Shown one piece after another: positions 55,701-64,000 of a stretch of DNA of 64,000 nt. Source of the DNA: Culex pipiens pallens. Taxonomy: Eukaryota; Arthropoda; Insecta; Diptera; Culicidae. The notes under the pieces were generated by a model, which made no database searches, was not told where the DNA came from, and worked only from the letters and a program-made list of their open reading frames with translations. How positions within the stretch are numbered: position 1 is the stretch's first letter; every line of letters begins with the position of its first letter. The position numbers and the translations under genes were made by a program. The stretch covers positions 40,896,747 to 40,960,746 of the forward strand of contig NC_068939.1 in NCBI RefSeq assembly GCF_016801865.2, read 5' to 3'.

Positions 55701-58700
55701 AAATTTGGAATATAAGATTTTTAGATTTTAAAAATTTAAGGAATTCAAGGAATTTAAGGAATTTCTGAATTATTTTTTTTAGGATTTTAAGGAATTTAAA
55801 GAATTTTTGAATTATATTTTTTGGGATTTTAATGAATTTAAGGAATTTCTGAATTCATTTTTTTTAGGATTTTAATGAATTTGAGGAATTTAAGAAATTT
55901 AAGGAATTTAAGAATTATTTTTTTTAGGATTTTAAGGAATTTAAGCAACTTAAGGAATTTAAAGAATTTAAGAAATAAAAAAATTAAGAATTTGAGAATT
56001 TAAGAGTTTAAGAATTTAAGAATTAAAGAATTAAAGAATTAAAGAATTAAAGAATTAAAGAATTAAAGAATTAAAGAATTAAAGAATTAAAGAATTAAAG
56101 AATTAAAGAATTAAAGAATTAAAGAATTAAAGAATTAAAGAATTAAAGAATTAAAGAATTAAAGAATTAAAGAATTAAAGAATTTAAGAATTTAAGAATT
56201 TAAGAATTTAAGAATTTAAGAATTTAAGAATTTAAGAATTTAAGAATTTAAGAATTTAAGAATTTAAGAATTTAAGCATTTAGAATTTAAGAATTTAAGA
56301 ATTTAAGAATTTAAGAATTTAAGAATTTAAGAATTTAAGAATTTAAGAATTTAAGAATTTAAGAATTTAAGAATTTAAGAATTTAAGAATTTAAGAATTT
56401 AAGAATTTAAGAATTTAAGAATTTAAGAATTTAAGAATTTAAGAATTTAAGAATTTAAGAATTTAAGAATTTAAGAATTTAAGAATTTAAGAATTTAAGA
56501 ATTTAAGAATTTAAGAATTTAAGAATTTAAGAATTTAAGAATTTAAGAATTTAAGAATTTAAGAATTTAAGAATTTAAGAATTTAAGAATTTAAGAATTT
56601 AAGAATTTAAGAATTTAAGAATTTAAGAATTTAAGAATTTAAGAATTTAAGAATTTAAGAATTTAAGAATTTAAGAATTTAAGAATTTGAGAATTTAGGA
56701 ATTTAAGAATTTAAGAATTTAAGAATTTAAGAATTTAAGAATTTAAGAATTTAAGAATTTAAGAATTTAAGAATTTAAGAATTTAAGAATTTAAGAATTT
56801 AGGAATTTAAGAATTTAAGAATTTAAGAATTTAAGAATTTAAGAATTTAAGAATTTAAGAATTTAAGAATTTAAGAATTTAAGAATTTAAGAATTTAAGA
56901 ATTTAAGAATTTAAGAATTTAAGAATTTAAGAATTTAAGAATTTAAGAATTTAAGAATTTAAGAATTTAAGAATTTAAGAATTTAAGAATTTAAGAATTT
57001 AAGAATTTAAGAATTTAAGAATTTAAGAATTTAAGAATTTAAGAATTTAAGAATTTAAGAATTTAAGAATTTAAGAATTTAAGAATTTAAGAATTTAAGA
57101 ATTTAAGAATTTAAGAATTTAAGAATTTAAGAATTTAAGAATTTAAGAATTTAAGAATTTAAGAATTTAAGAATTTAAGAATTTAAGAATTTAAGAATTT
57201 AAGAATTTGAGAATTTAGGAATTTAAGAATTTAAGAATTTAAGAATTTAAGAATTTAAGAATTTAAGAATTTAAGAATTTAAGAATTTAAGAATTTAAGA
57301 ATTTAAGAATTTAAGAATTTAAGAATTTAAGAATTTAGGAATTTAAGAATTTAAGAATTTAAGAATTTAAGAATTTAAGAATTTAAGAATTTAAGAATTT
57401 AAGAATTTAAGAATTTAAGAATTTAAGAATTTAAGAATTTAAGAATTTAAGAATTTAAGAATTTAAGAATTTAAGAATTTAAGAATTTAAGAATTTAAGA
57501 ATTTAAGAATTTAAGAATTTAAGAATTTAAGAATTTAAGAATTTAAGAATTTAAGAATTTAAGAATTTAAGAATTTAAGAATTTAAGAATTTAAGAATTT
57601 AAGAATTTAAGAATTTAAGAATTTAAGAATTTAAGAATTTAAGAATTTAAGAATTTAAGAATTTAAGAATTTAAGAATTTAAGAATTTAAGAATTTAAGA
57701 ATTTAAGAATTTAAGAATTTAAGAATTTAAGAATTTAAGAATTTAAGAATTTAAGAATTTAAGAATTTAAGAATTTAAGAATTTAAGAATTTAAGAATTT
57801 AAGAATTTAAGAATTTAAGAATTTAAGAATTTAAGAATTTAAGAATTTAAGAATTTAAGAATTTAAGAATTTAAGAATTTAAGAATTTAAGAATTTAAGA
57901 ATTTAAGAATTTAAGAATTTAAGAATTTAAGAATTTAAGAATTTAAGAATTTAAGAATTTAAGAATTTAAGAATTTAAGAATTTAAGAATTTAAGAATTT
58001 AAGAATTTAAGAATTTAAGAATTTAAGAATTTAAGAATTTAAGAATTTAAGAATTTAAGAATTTAAGAATTTAAGAATTTATGAATTTATGAATTTAAGA
58101 ATTCAAGAATTAAAAAATTCAAAAATTTAAGAATTTAAAAATTTAGGAATTTAAGAATTTAAGAATTTAAGAATTTAAGAATTTAAGAATTTAAGAATTG
58201 AAAAATTTAAGAATTTAAGAATTTAAGAATTTAAAAATTTAAGAATTTAAGAATTTAAGAATTTAAGAATTTAAGAATTTAAGAATTTAAGAATTTAAGA
58301 ATTTAAGAATTTAAGAATTTAAGAATTTAAGAATTTAAGAATTTAAGAATTTAAGAATTTAAGAATTTAAGAATTTAAGAATTTAAGAATTTAAGAATTT
58401 AAGAATTTAAGAATTTAAGAATTTAAGAATTTAAGAATTTAAGAATTTAAGAATTTAAGAATTAAAGAATTAAAGAATTAAAGAATTTAAGAATTTAAGA
58501 ATTTAAGAATTTAAGAATTTAAGAATTTAAGAATTTAAGAATTTAAGAATTTAAGAATTTAAGAATTTAAGAATTTAAGAATTTAAGAATTTAAGAATTT
58601 AAGAATTTAAGAATTTAAGAATTTAAGAATTTAAGAATTTAAGAATTTAAGAATTTAAGAATTTAAGAATTTAAGAATTTAAGAATTTAAGAATTTAAGA

Positions 58701-60384
58701 ATTTAAGAATTTAAGAATTTAAGAATTTAAGAATTTAAGAATTTAAGAATTTAAGAATTTAATAATTTAAGAATTTAAGGATTTAAGAATTTAATATTTT
58801 TAAATGTGTTGATTTTTGCATAAAGTGGTTTTGAATAAATCATTTTGAAATTTTAATGGTTTAAGATTTTTTAATTAATGCGGGCTTTTCCGTAAATCTC
58901 AACTTTTTAACCTCTGATTTTTAATTGATTTGTTTTGTTTTTTACGCTTTGACTCATAGTGTTTCGAATGCTTCAATCAATTTTTTTTTCATCAAGAAAT
59001 TTATTTGCTCGATTTAAAAGTATATTTGGCCGTAAGTAGGCATCCTTTTTGGAAATTATGTTTTATCGTAAATGTAGTTACATTTTTGAACATTGGAAAT
59101 CAAACCAACAGTTTCCAGAATATTGTAAATTCTATATTTTAAAAAGATACTCTCAACAGAAAGTTGAAGTATTTTATATTTGTTGCTAAGTTTTAATTAA
59201 CTTCAAAGTATTTTGTTAAAAACTTACCTCGTCAGCATTTCCTCCTCCAACTTCTCTTTCTCCCGCAACCGCTCGACCTCCTTCCGCTTCTCGTCGATCT
59301 GCTTGATCAGCTCCTTCTGGTACTCCAGCTTGCGCCGGCTTTCCTCCTGAAAGGTTTCAAGAAAATCGAACGAAAAGTTGGTATAAACATAAATTAAATA
59401 ATAAGTTTACAAAGTTTGGGAGAGTTCAAAATAGCACAAAACAAAGTCAGGCAACGAAATGGGGCTCAAAAAAATCAAAGTGGAAAAGAACTCAAAATCA
59501 AAGAGAGTGACAAATAGAGGTGGATATACATCAAGCAGCAGAGTTCCCCGCTCGTTAGTGGGAATGAATTTCGTGGACGGGTTGGTGGAGATGGTCTTGG
59601 CGATCTTTTTGCTAGCGGCAATCTTGCTCGCCGGGTACGGACTAAACACATCGTTGGAACCTACTTCCGCCAGCATCCGGTTCCGGCGGTCGATCGTGTC
59701 TGTGGTGAGAATGGTGGACAGGTCAGTGTGGGTCAGATCTTCGATCAACTTCTCGCGGGGGCTACCTTTGCGCATGTACGCGCTCGGTTCGCTGGCCACC
59801 GTCTTCCGGATCGGGTTATGGGCCGGAGATGAGGAGGACGTGACCAGGTGCGGGCTGAAGCTCACGTTGGGGGTGGCGGCCGTCGATGGGGACAGGTAGT
59901 TCTTGGCGGTTGAGGTCGACTTTAGGTTGCTGCCGCTGTTGTTGTGGTTGGTGTTGGTGCCCACTTCGTTGACGGTTTGGACGGCCTGGTGGCCGAACTT
60001 TTCCATGTACTGCTGGTGTTTCGTGGTGACCTGGGGGATCTGCGAAAGGAATGATTTTTTGTTAGTCAACAATTCTTCAGAAAATTTGAAGAGAGGTGCC
60101 GAACAGAAGTAAACTATCATAAACATTATGTTACAGAGGAAGCGCATGCAAATTTAAGATGTGAGTAAAAAGGCCAAATTTGGTGATCAGTTTTGGTTGT
60201 TGTACTAATTAGAGAACAGGGAAAGATAGTTTACCACATTAGCAATATGATTTACATTTTTCAGATACTCTTGGTAGTCGGCCTGGCGCGCCCGGGACAG
60301 CATCGATTTCTTCTCGTTTTGGTTCTTGTTGAAGCTGGGAAAGTACGAGTAGAAGGTGTCCGACACCCACTGTTCCATCTCATC
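43756..60384 (-). CDS. CSPP1-like centrosome/spindle coiled-coil protein (3' part)
   Basis: Minus-strand gene, six exons visible: 60384-60256, 60039-59530, 59346-59228, 54505-54433, 54368-53142 and 43914-43756. Reading phases are consistent at every joint (0, 0, 2, 0, 0). Together they encode 738 residues ending in a TAA at 43756-43758; the first exons are beyond 64 kb. Features in order: RARQADYQEYLKN; a Ser/Thr/Asn-rich segment; a charged coiled coil (EYQKELIKQIDEKRKEVERL, then LEEELEREKQRSEK); a cysteine-rich part with CKNC and CLNC/CANC/CAIC pairs; and a final VPAVERTKVS...LGAIRKQLQLEQLQMD with a poly-Gln/His tail. From memory of vertebrate CSPP1, the repeated YQ..L..QI.E...R coiled coil and the C-terminal VPA...MRKQL segment are similar. 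CSPP1 binds microtubules at centrosomes, spindle poles and cilia. The assignment rests on pattern similarity; another CCDC-type protein is possible. The last intron (9.2 kb) contains an antisense gene, and another contains 2.8 kb of satellite. Confidence 0.75.
43941..44979. other. Intron DNA, no feature seen
   Basis: Part of the last intron of the CSPP1-like gene. Mostly AT-rich without clear inverted ends. No exon. Confidence 0.4.
44980..45650. mobile_element. Deleted copy of long-arm foldback
   Basis: 44985-45500 follows the left arm of 16658-18287 (CCCTCTCCGATTTCAATGAA, TTGAGAAGGGCGTAAGT, CTCGCCCAATTTCTCATTAG). 45507-45650 is a fragment of the right arm (CTTAGGAGAGTTGCCCCATC, then AAAAAAAATCGTTGAC). 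The loop and most of the right arm are missing. Confidence 0.6.
45931..46226 (+). repeat. Direct repeat A flanking ankyrin/HEPN gene
   Basis: AGCCGTTACAAAACCAATTT...GTGGTCGGCTCCTAAT...GTGATAGAGAGAGAATG...CGGTCGCTATAC aligns in direct orientation, with clear divergence, to 51643-51942 beyond the gene. It lies about 1.2 kb upstream of the ATG, but a 644-bp MITE accounts for half that distance. It may contain the gene's promoter. Confidence 0.65.
46303..46946. mobile_element. 644-bp Tc1/mariner-type MITE, TA TSD
   Basis: The ends CAGTCATCCCACATATTCGG and the complement of GAATATGAGGGATGAGTG lie between TA at 46301-46302 and 46947-46948. Internal CACAAATTCGGAACACTTTT and AAAAGTGTTCCGAATTTGTG strengthen the hairpin. 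No ORF. Confidence 0.8.
46949..47452 (+). promoter_or_regulatory. 5' flank of ankyrin/HEPN gene
   Basis: AT-rich upstream sequence, no obvious TATA box. An out-of-frame ATG at 47418 precedes the chosen start by 35 bp; if transcribed it would make a short upstream ORF overlapping the start. Confidence 0.35.
47453..51322 (+). CDS. Intronless ankyrin/CE-protease-like/HEPN-like/TPR-like protein
   Basis: A single uninterrupted ORF of 1289 codons. The N-terminus (about 25-115) has two to three ankyrin repeats (DGNTALHYAASRDRLEVVRLL). Residues 130-290 look like a CE-clan (Ulp1/C48-type) protease fold. CVFLVELNEQHWATIVKF carries the His-Trp at 208-209, but the place where DCG is expected reads N261-D-S-A264, so it is probably catalytically dead. 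R402-SSIL-H407 (DARSSILHGS) and R529-NRLI-H534 (LLRNRLIHDF) fit the HEPN RNase motif R-X4-H, each within helical sequence. The remainder is helical, and about 1130-1240 resembles TPR repeats. No signal peptide or membrane segment is seen. DNA coding for the ankyrin part (to about 47860) is visibly GC-richer than the AT-rich rest, suggesting a fusion. It is nested antisense in an intron of the CSPP1-like gene. I do not recognise the family; an RNA-targeting or ubiquitin-related defence role is only a hypothesis. Confidence 0.8.
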   Translation: MHPLQTDPGKLVEANLSSRRNSIFNRQLLIAADGGDIGTIKTLIESGADVDFVDNDGNTALHYAASRDRLEVVRLLVQQMTDVNVENNCNRMPLDLARKRGDVVIVDAIEEQILKNSLAVLKERCPGRQQQSHLKPQKIHFVENTFSGKYFTKLSFKDVENILDMLYTKSETEVMFGAVKVECLSETIKESLKTNKTCVFLVELNEQHWATIVKFTNADKKSFRYICCNHKDSNHQVLLKVIKDLQIVDHEQYNFPQCNVNDSAIIATKCAEFVYHDKLYDVSKLEKINTKEERILFANLLNEKKRTEEKIQSCLQSLKQWNQTYDRSEFNFKNSNIFVLFLETFALEDTYPVFPSNGEEENKDMLKKIKKIKKEYFSHFYFKPKNHKTEGQPDLGLISDARSSILHGSRIVTSEDFSKFVGEGISVKDFFLKLEKFTNKIHNKLKGKCGLVHHTLKCNSFLAPKDSFKEQGTKEGEQEFLESFVTQLYSPEKELNYEMLEELMFNLAVNVIPLLDNKKQTFKPLSLLRNRLIHDFHKYSDNQERLRELKHLALDLKSKLYKYFYASKIHNALKSTCLHKTSEQINFELIRTLRNFEENFANKTNVVAATNANSFEFVFEQSIFSERREEIEKLVHQYCKFIIPIEHDLENKGALTGEDDDNNLINLQKRELFEEFLKIKDNYSQHCEDVRQEKLIELKNKLIILGISEHTITKIWDCYVNNDHVFEADTEREIKRIIDSIAVIKHVLVNHTVPFETVMSSYEMNDYKRMKEQVEGNHNADDIIDKFKCLPRGNCLMSIGGDEVKINVVTTIVGAMNLFYKCYNKYRIKFNNAIEAFSDEYFLSKLVEIDIKFNPETELYAFLIVKKLLHIEYTAPYIVKVLEAFPNVLIEKEDLKKLLENLCEKDCRLPYLTTLVDVRKSDSNFNIFEEILSLTFKMDSLSSKILKHVMQGADNIEGILKVASGGATLSQLRLIFLTLQGVLIELIFENKFTVAEKIVDLEIMQTLRASSVDRELTIIFNDLLLLAAKIKNFCGKDRNLPKLYQQSLDLLGSIKHPSNLQVLLSMSRRAYTNQLLNELDEAYMEYQRLYEEIIKYCLDINDLPKHDASELLEKVLKTDKYLNLMIDSDHDQKYLTLSRIKASMAFILEIQRKYKAALCIYRDIYCTLSSLGEPKINISRSLKSIARVESFIGKIYCEEKTYDSLKMASEYYMDSLISYIKLLKIYNTLYGSIHPTIQATSRLVKFNVLKPLRNVCIHLAQCRETDEATRRDIYNKTEKLKEELKLIEC
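51453..51473 (+). terminator. AATAAA followed by genomic A-run
   Basis: AATAAA at 51453-51458 and then 11 consecutive A at 51463-51473, about 130 bp after the stop. A genomic poly(A) just after the signal is what a retroposed mRNA copy leaves, although A-runs are common here. Confidence 0.5.
51643..51942 (+). repeat. Direct repeat B flanking ankyrin/HEPN gene
   Basis: AAGCCGCCACAAAACAAAATT...GTGGTCGGGTCCTAATC...GGTGATAGAAAGAGAACG...GGTCGCTATACC is the downstream partner of 45931-46226, in the same orientation and diverged. Confidence 0.65.
52305..52736. mobile_element. 432-bp MITE, CTGCCGTTCTACGCAT TIR, TSD TGTA
   Basis: The ends CTGCCGTTCTACGCATAATT and AATTATGCGTAGAACGGCAG are perfectly inverted. 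TGTA at 52301-52304 and 52737-52740 is a 4-bp target duplication. Internal copies of CTACGCATAATTGTCC occur near 52391 and, inverted, near 52555. Confidence 0.88.
52741..53141. repeat. Fragment of AAGTTGTAGGTATT family
   Basis: TAGGTATTGATGAAGACTGTTC and AAAAAATAGGCACGCGAG continue the family motif seen at 21.1 kb; the 5' half is replaced by the MITE at 52305. The rest is AT-rich intron DNA up to the donor at 53141. Confidence 0.5.
54722..55541. mobile_element. Tc1/mariner-type element, CGATTATCC ends, TA TSD
   Basis: CAATGCAGACTCGATTATCC at the left and GGATAATCGAGATTGGACTG at the right are inverted. TA at 54720-54721 and 55542-55543 flanks them. ATGGCGGCCAAAATGGCGG inside is shared with 42718. 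A second MITE is nested within. Confidence 0.75.
54898..55382. mobile_element. Nested MITE with two poly-C tracts
   Basis: AAGGCTGGTACAAATATTTT at the left and AAATATTTGCATCGGCCTA at the right, with subterminal TTTTTGTC/GACAAAAA. Both sides carry long C runs (54932-54951 and 55313-55326). Same family as 12882 and 41787. Confidence 0.7.
55730..58790. repeat. 8-bp satellite (AAGAATTT)n in intron
   Basis: Degenerate AAGGAATTT units begin at about 55735. From about 55985 there is an almost pure array, first AAAGAATT (to about 56180) and then AAGAATTT to 58790. A small AAAGAATT patch returns near 58465. Variant units (GAGAATTTAGGAATTT) recur at spacings that are multiples of 8. The array lies in the intron between 59227 and 54506 of the CSPP1-like gene. 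Confidence 0.95.
58791..59227 (-). other. Intron DNA
   Basis: AT-rich intron sequence between the satellite and the coiled-coil exon at 59228. Nothing else is seen. Confidence 0.45.
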
Positions 60385-61246
60385 CTAGAGTGGGAGAAAT
60401 TAGGAAAGAAAAGAAGAAAAATGTTATGTTGATTGACTATTGCAGAAGTGGATAGTTAGCAAATGACCTGAAATCGAGTGATAAATAGCTCAATAGGGAG
60501 TGAGCAAGCAAAGTTTTATCAAAAGTTTTACCAAATAATTTCTTTAACCCTGCTCAATTTTTTTCGAAGTTTTTTGTTTTTCCCGTGTTTACGAGGTAAT
60601 TTTAAGCAACTTTTGTTCAACGAAAAACTTTGCTTCTCTTGTTTTATGTTTTTCTTGTTTCATTTTTATTATTTTGATTTGCGTTTATATTATTTGGATT
60701 ATGTTTGTTTTTGGTAGTATTTGGTCTATTCTACCATCTCCTATCTTTACATTTTACTTATCTAATTTTTTCATGTCACTTTTTAATTTAGTGCTTGTTT
60801 TTCGCATTTTCTGCTATAAAATGGCACCATTATTATTTTAATTGTAAAAAAATGCGTAGAGGCATAGTTTGGAATTCTACAAAAAATTCTGAATACTTTT
60901 TTTTAACTTAGAATATGGGAAATGTTTGTAAAAACACAGCCAAAGTTGACCTATAAATAAATGACATTTTTAAAAACATTTGCAAAAATAAAAATAAAAA
61001 TTGGAGTAGGGATCGAGGGCTTAGCCTGCCAAACATATGGAAATTTTCCCTAAAAGTGCTCAGATCGGACTCAAAATTAGTCTGGGAGTTTCCTGGTCCT
61101 ATTAGACCGGTATTTTTTGTTTGGCCATCAGGGTGACCTTCACCGTGTTAGGGTGGTCGAAAAAATTGCCCTTTTGCGTCGTTTTTTAAGATTAGTTTAA
61201 AAAAAAGGAAGCTTATTTGGAAATTTAATAATCTAGAGAAGACCAA
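60385..61246. repeat. Dispersed repeat split by AT-rich segment
   Basis: 60473-60546 and about 60997-61051 are the two halves of the sequence that is continuous at 4300-4460. The roughly 450 bp between them (60547-60996) is poly-T-rich and without clear TIRs, so it is either an insertion or sequence lost from the other copy. Confidence 0.5.
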
Positions 61247-61945
61247 CAATGGAGCACTTCCATTCAAGCAGTTTTTGATTTTTTTCTACAATGTATTCCA
61301 TATGGGAGAGCTGTCATTTCTACCACTCGAATCCGGTGCTCCATTGAAAATATCCAACTCCTCCAAACATTAAAAATCAAACCAATATTTTTTTTAGATA
61401 TAGCGAGTGAGGGCTATCTAGGTTGACATAGAGGAAAACTTATTTTCTACAAAATTTTATCTTTAAGAAACTGTATCTCAGCAATCAGCAGTCCGATCAA
61501 CCAAGTCTTTAAAAATTGCAGGAATTTTACCAGCTTTTCGAAAATATTTTATTTTTCAATTCAATTCAATTTATTTTATTAGTAAAAACTCAACTCCAAA
61601 TTCCGTATTTCGTATAACCTAAAAGAGTTTTGGAGTTCCTTTCAACTATGATTTGTACTAAAGTTTAATTTGATGCAAATACATTGTAGAAAAAAGCAAA
61701 AACTGCTCGAATGGAAATGCTCCATTGGATATTCTAACATTGGAGCACCCGCAGTCGAGCAGTTTTTGACAGTTCGCTCCATAAGAAATACATTGTAGAA
61801 AAAAGCAAAAACTGCTCGAATGGAAATGCTCCATTGGATATTCTAACATTGGAGCACCCGCAGTCGAGCAGTTTTTGACAGTTCGCTCCATAAGAAATAC
61901 ATTGTAGAAAAAAGCAAAAACTGCTCGAATGGAAGTGCTCCATTG
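61247..61945. mobile_element. Foldback MITE with internal 109-bp tandem repeats
   Basis: CAATGGAGCACTTCCATTCAAG at 61247 is complemented by TCGAATGGAAGTGCTCCATTG ending at 61945, within arms of about 50 bp. Near the right end ATTGTAGAAAAAAGC occurs at 61683, 61792 and 61901, a 109-bp tandem repeat that carries extra copies of the terminal sequence. Confidence 0.8.
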
Positions 61946-62221
61946 TCAAGGGAAGGAAAAAATAAAACTTTCTTGAAGGCTTTTTTTTAATTTGCAAAAG
62001 ACTGGAATTTTTTTCAGAAAAAATCACCTTAAAATGACCTTTATCAAAAAAAAAAATTAAAGTAGTTTTTAATGTTTTTTCTCCAAAATATATATAAATT
62101 TTTTTTTCAATATTTTATATCCCTTGTACCAGATCTTACACCATCCTAAACTGTAGCTCAAAAAGTCTTCTGAAACATTTTACAAAATTTCTAAAATAAA
62201 AAATATGTATCAAATATAAGT

Positions 62222-63051
62222 AAGGGAAGGGGGGGCAGAATGGGCCACCTTTGGTTTTGGGCTTTAGAATGGATTTAGACCAACTGTAAGGCAGGGGTCT
62301 TATAAAGGACGTCAAATAACCGTAAACGAAGTTTAAATTCATTGTATTTTTCGAATTATGAGCAAAAATGTAAATTGATTGACAAAACCACGCAAATGTT
62401 GTTTATTTCGAGGTTCTTAAATAAGCTTTCTGAAAAGTTAGATTGTTTGAAAAAGTTTGTTCAATGTTTAGAATGTTACCACAAGCTATTACGAAGGTAA
62501 ACAAACAACAACGGAAACTTCAAAGCATTTAGAGGCTTGGTGGTGGAAGTGTTAAATTAAAATCCACTTAAGGGCAGAATGGACCACCCTTTTCCTGCCT
62601 TATAAAAACAATCAAAAGTTGCGATATTTTAGTTAAATTGATTATTTCACTCCTGGTAGCTTCACAAATCACGTTTAATGCAATATTAGTTGTTTTTTTA
62701 GTTGTTTTAATGCTTATTTGTAAAAAAGTGTCTTAATACAACATTTTAACACTATTTATTTTGGTAAGTGTGACTATTTTTATAAAAGTGGTCTAACTTC
62801 ATGGAAACTATGTAAAAAAGATCCCTAAAGCCATTTCTTATCTCCCTTCAACGTTGTATTAGACAAAATTTTTTTTTAGAGTGGGTCAAAAATAATTATA
62901 AGCTAAAAATTTTCATCAACCAAGTATTGAAGGGAACATTCCAAAGCATAAGCCTACTACACTGAATTCATAAATTTGTGTGTTTTTCTATGGTTTTTGG
63001 CTTTGTTTTTGGCGCATTTTACTAAGGCGGGCCATTCTGCCCCTGCCCCTA
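62222..63051. mobile_element. 0.83-kb TIR element, GGGGCAGAATGG ends
   Basis: AGGGAAGGGGGGGCAGAATGG at the left and CCATTCTGCCCCTGCCCCTA at the right are inverted, with a further GGGCAGAATGGACCACCC inside at 62573. No ORF. Confidence 0.7.
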
Positions 63052-63491
63052 TGTTAAATTAGGAAAAATAAAAAAAAATAGATTTTTTCCGTGTGCTTTT
63101 CTTTTTTTCTACCAGAGAATCATTTCACATGATACAGATTTTCGAATAATTACATGCTTATTTTTTATGACAAAGAAAAACTAAATTTCAAGAATAATTT
63201 TTAAAAATTTTAAAACAAAAGGTATCATTTTGATTAATTAACACTGGAACACCCAACGTTCAACTTACACGGACGCCCAAGCCTCCCAAAAAAGTTGGAA
63301 CGGTAACTTCAAATGGCTTGTTTTCGAGCACAACTCAACCAATCGGGACGATTCTTGTTTCCAGTGATTTGTAAGAATGTCTAGATGATCGTAAAATTTG
63401 GCAGAACTTGATGTGATCAAATCTGTATTTTTTGCGACCAAAATCGATTGATGAACAAAAAAAAAATCTTGATCAAGATTATCCGAAGTTT
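63052..63491. other. AT-rich spacer
   Basis: No gene recognised. The right part (63240-63490) flanks the tail of the retroelement and is of mixed composition. Confidence 0.35.
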
Positions 63492-64000
63492 TGAGCATGA
63501 GCATGAGCATGAGCATGGTTGACTGCCAATGAGCTGCTACTCCGTTATTGACGGATCAGCTGAAGTTAAACAATGAATCAAAAATGATCAGTGGGAGCCA
63601 ACCATCCGTTCACTGTTTAACCTCTGAAGATCCCTACTTTATTAGTCAATACCGGCGCCCTCCCAAGAAGCCTGTAGTTCAACGAAAGGGAGGAATGTTA
63701 GTCCGATAGTTGAAGTTGCAGACTCATCAAGCACATAGTTTTTCGCTATATACTTGTTGATACCGCTTGAGACCGTTGAATCCACAGCATCTCCTTCAAG
63801 CATCACGTGATTATTTTTTTTCACACCACCAGTGAGATAAGGTATTGGCTTTTCGATGCCTCCCGAGCTACGACGCTATGGGGAGGACTTTCATAACAGT
63901 CCCGTCGGCGAGCCTTCCGAGCAACGATGCTATGGGAAGGTCTTTCTGGTTAACACACAAAATCACACAGTTATTTTGCTCCACTATTAACTCGACGATC
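63492..64000 (-). mobile_element. Second copy of hairpin retroelement (3' part)
   Basis: Reverse-complement copy of the 3' half of 8105-9551, starting with the AGCATGAGCATGAGCATG tail at 63493. It contains the 53-codon ORF (63642-63803), the terminal stem-loop near 63565-63620 and two 28-nt hairpins (63859-63886, 63913-63940). It continues past the window edge. Identity to the first copy is very high, except near 63826-63840, where the sequence between the hairpins and the ORF differs. Confidence 0.85.
63642..63803 (-). CDS. 53-codon retroelement ORF, second copy
   Basis: Starts MLEGDAVDST and ends ASWEGAGID, as in the plus-strand copy at 9242-9403. It has Tyr instead of Cys (AKNYVLDES) and a synonymous Leu codon. 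No upstream stop was found for a few codons (MKKNNHV precedes M), but an in-frame TGA lies before that. Function unknown. Confidence 0.35.
   Translation of the reverse strand: MLEGDAVDSTVSSGINKYIAKNYVLDESATSTIGLTFLPFVELQASWEGAGID

Noticed and set aside
59459..59899. 146-codon plus-strand ORF
   Set aside because: Shadow of the minus-strand exon 60039-59530.

Overview
The window is eukaryotic nuclear DNA. It has spliced genes with GT/AG introns, AATAAA poly(A) signals, tRNA-derived SINEs and a very high density of short inverted-repeat transposons in AT-rich sequence. Gene content and repeat style point to a culicine mosquito, most likely Culex. That assignment is inference from recognisable motifs; no database search was possible. 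There is no bacterial operon, CRISPR array or rRNA gene.

Layout. 1-2.5 kb: the 3'-terminal coding exon of a plus-strand gene for a PY-motif, CxxC-containing protein. 2.5-7 kb: nested MITEs, a degenerate foldback element and an inverted array of 127-bp repeats. 7.3-7.6 kb: a probable terminal exon of a minus-strand gene. 8-13 kb: a short retroelement with six 5' monomers, a 30-bp target duplication and three covarying RNA hairpins, then a 1.4-kb tandem duplication. 13-33 kb: almost only transposons (SINEs with target duplications, foldbacks with arms up to about 740 bp, hAT-like and piggyBac-like non-autonomous elements). 33.2-34.6 kb: a repeat-poor block that may be the promoter and 5'UTR of a minus-strand gene.

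37.5-43.4 kb: NDUFS4 (complex I 18-kDa subunit), four exons, plus strand. Its large third intron holds an antisense two-exon F-box/LRR gene. 60.4-43.8 kb: a minus-strand CSPP1-like centrosome/spindle coiled-coil gene; six exons are visible, with the 5' end beyond the window. It converges tail-to-tail with NDUFS4. Its last intron holds a 1289-codon intronless plus-strand gene with ankyrin repeats, a CE-clan-protease-like segment lacking its nucleophile, two HEPN-like R-X4-H motifs and a TPR-like tail. Another of its introns carries about 2.8 kb of 8-bp satellite. 61-64 kb: more inverted-repeat elements and a second copy of the hairpin-bearing retroelement.

The host genes do not form a pathway; they are neighbours. 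The most interesting objects are the nested ankyrin/HEPN gene, which is bracketed by diverged direct repeats, and the hairpin-bearing retroelement family.
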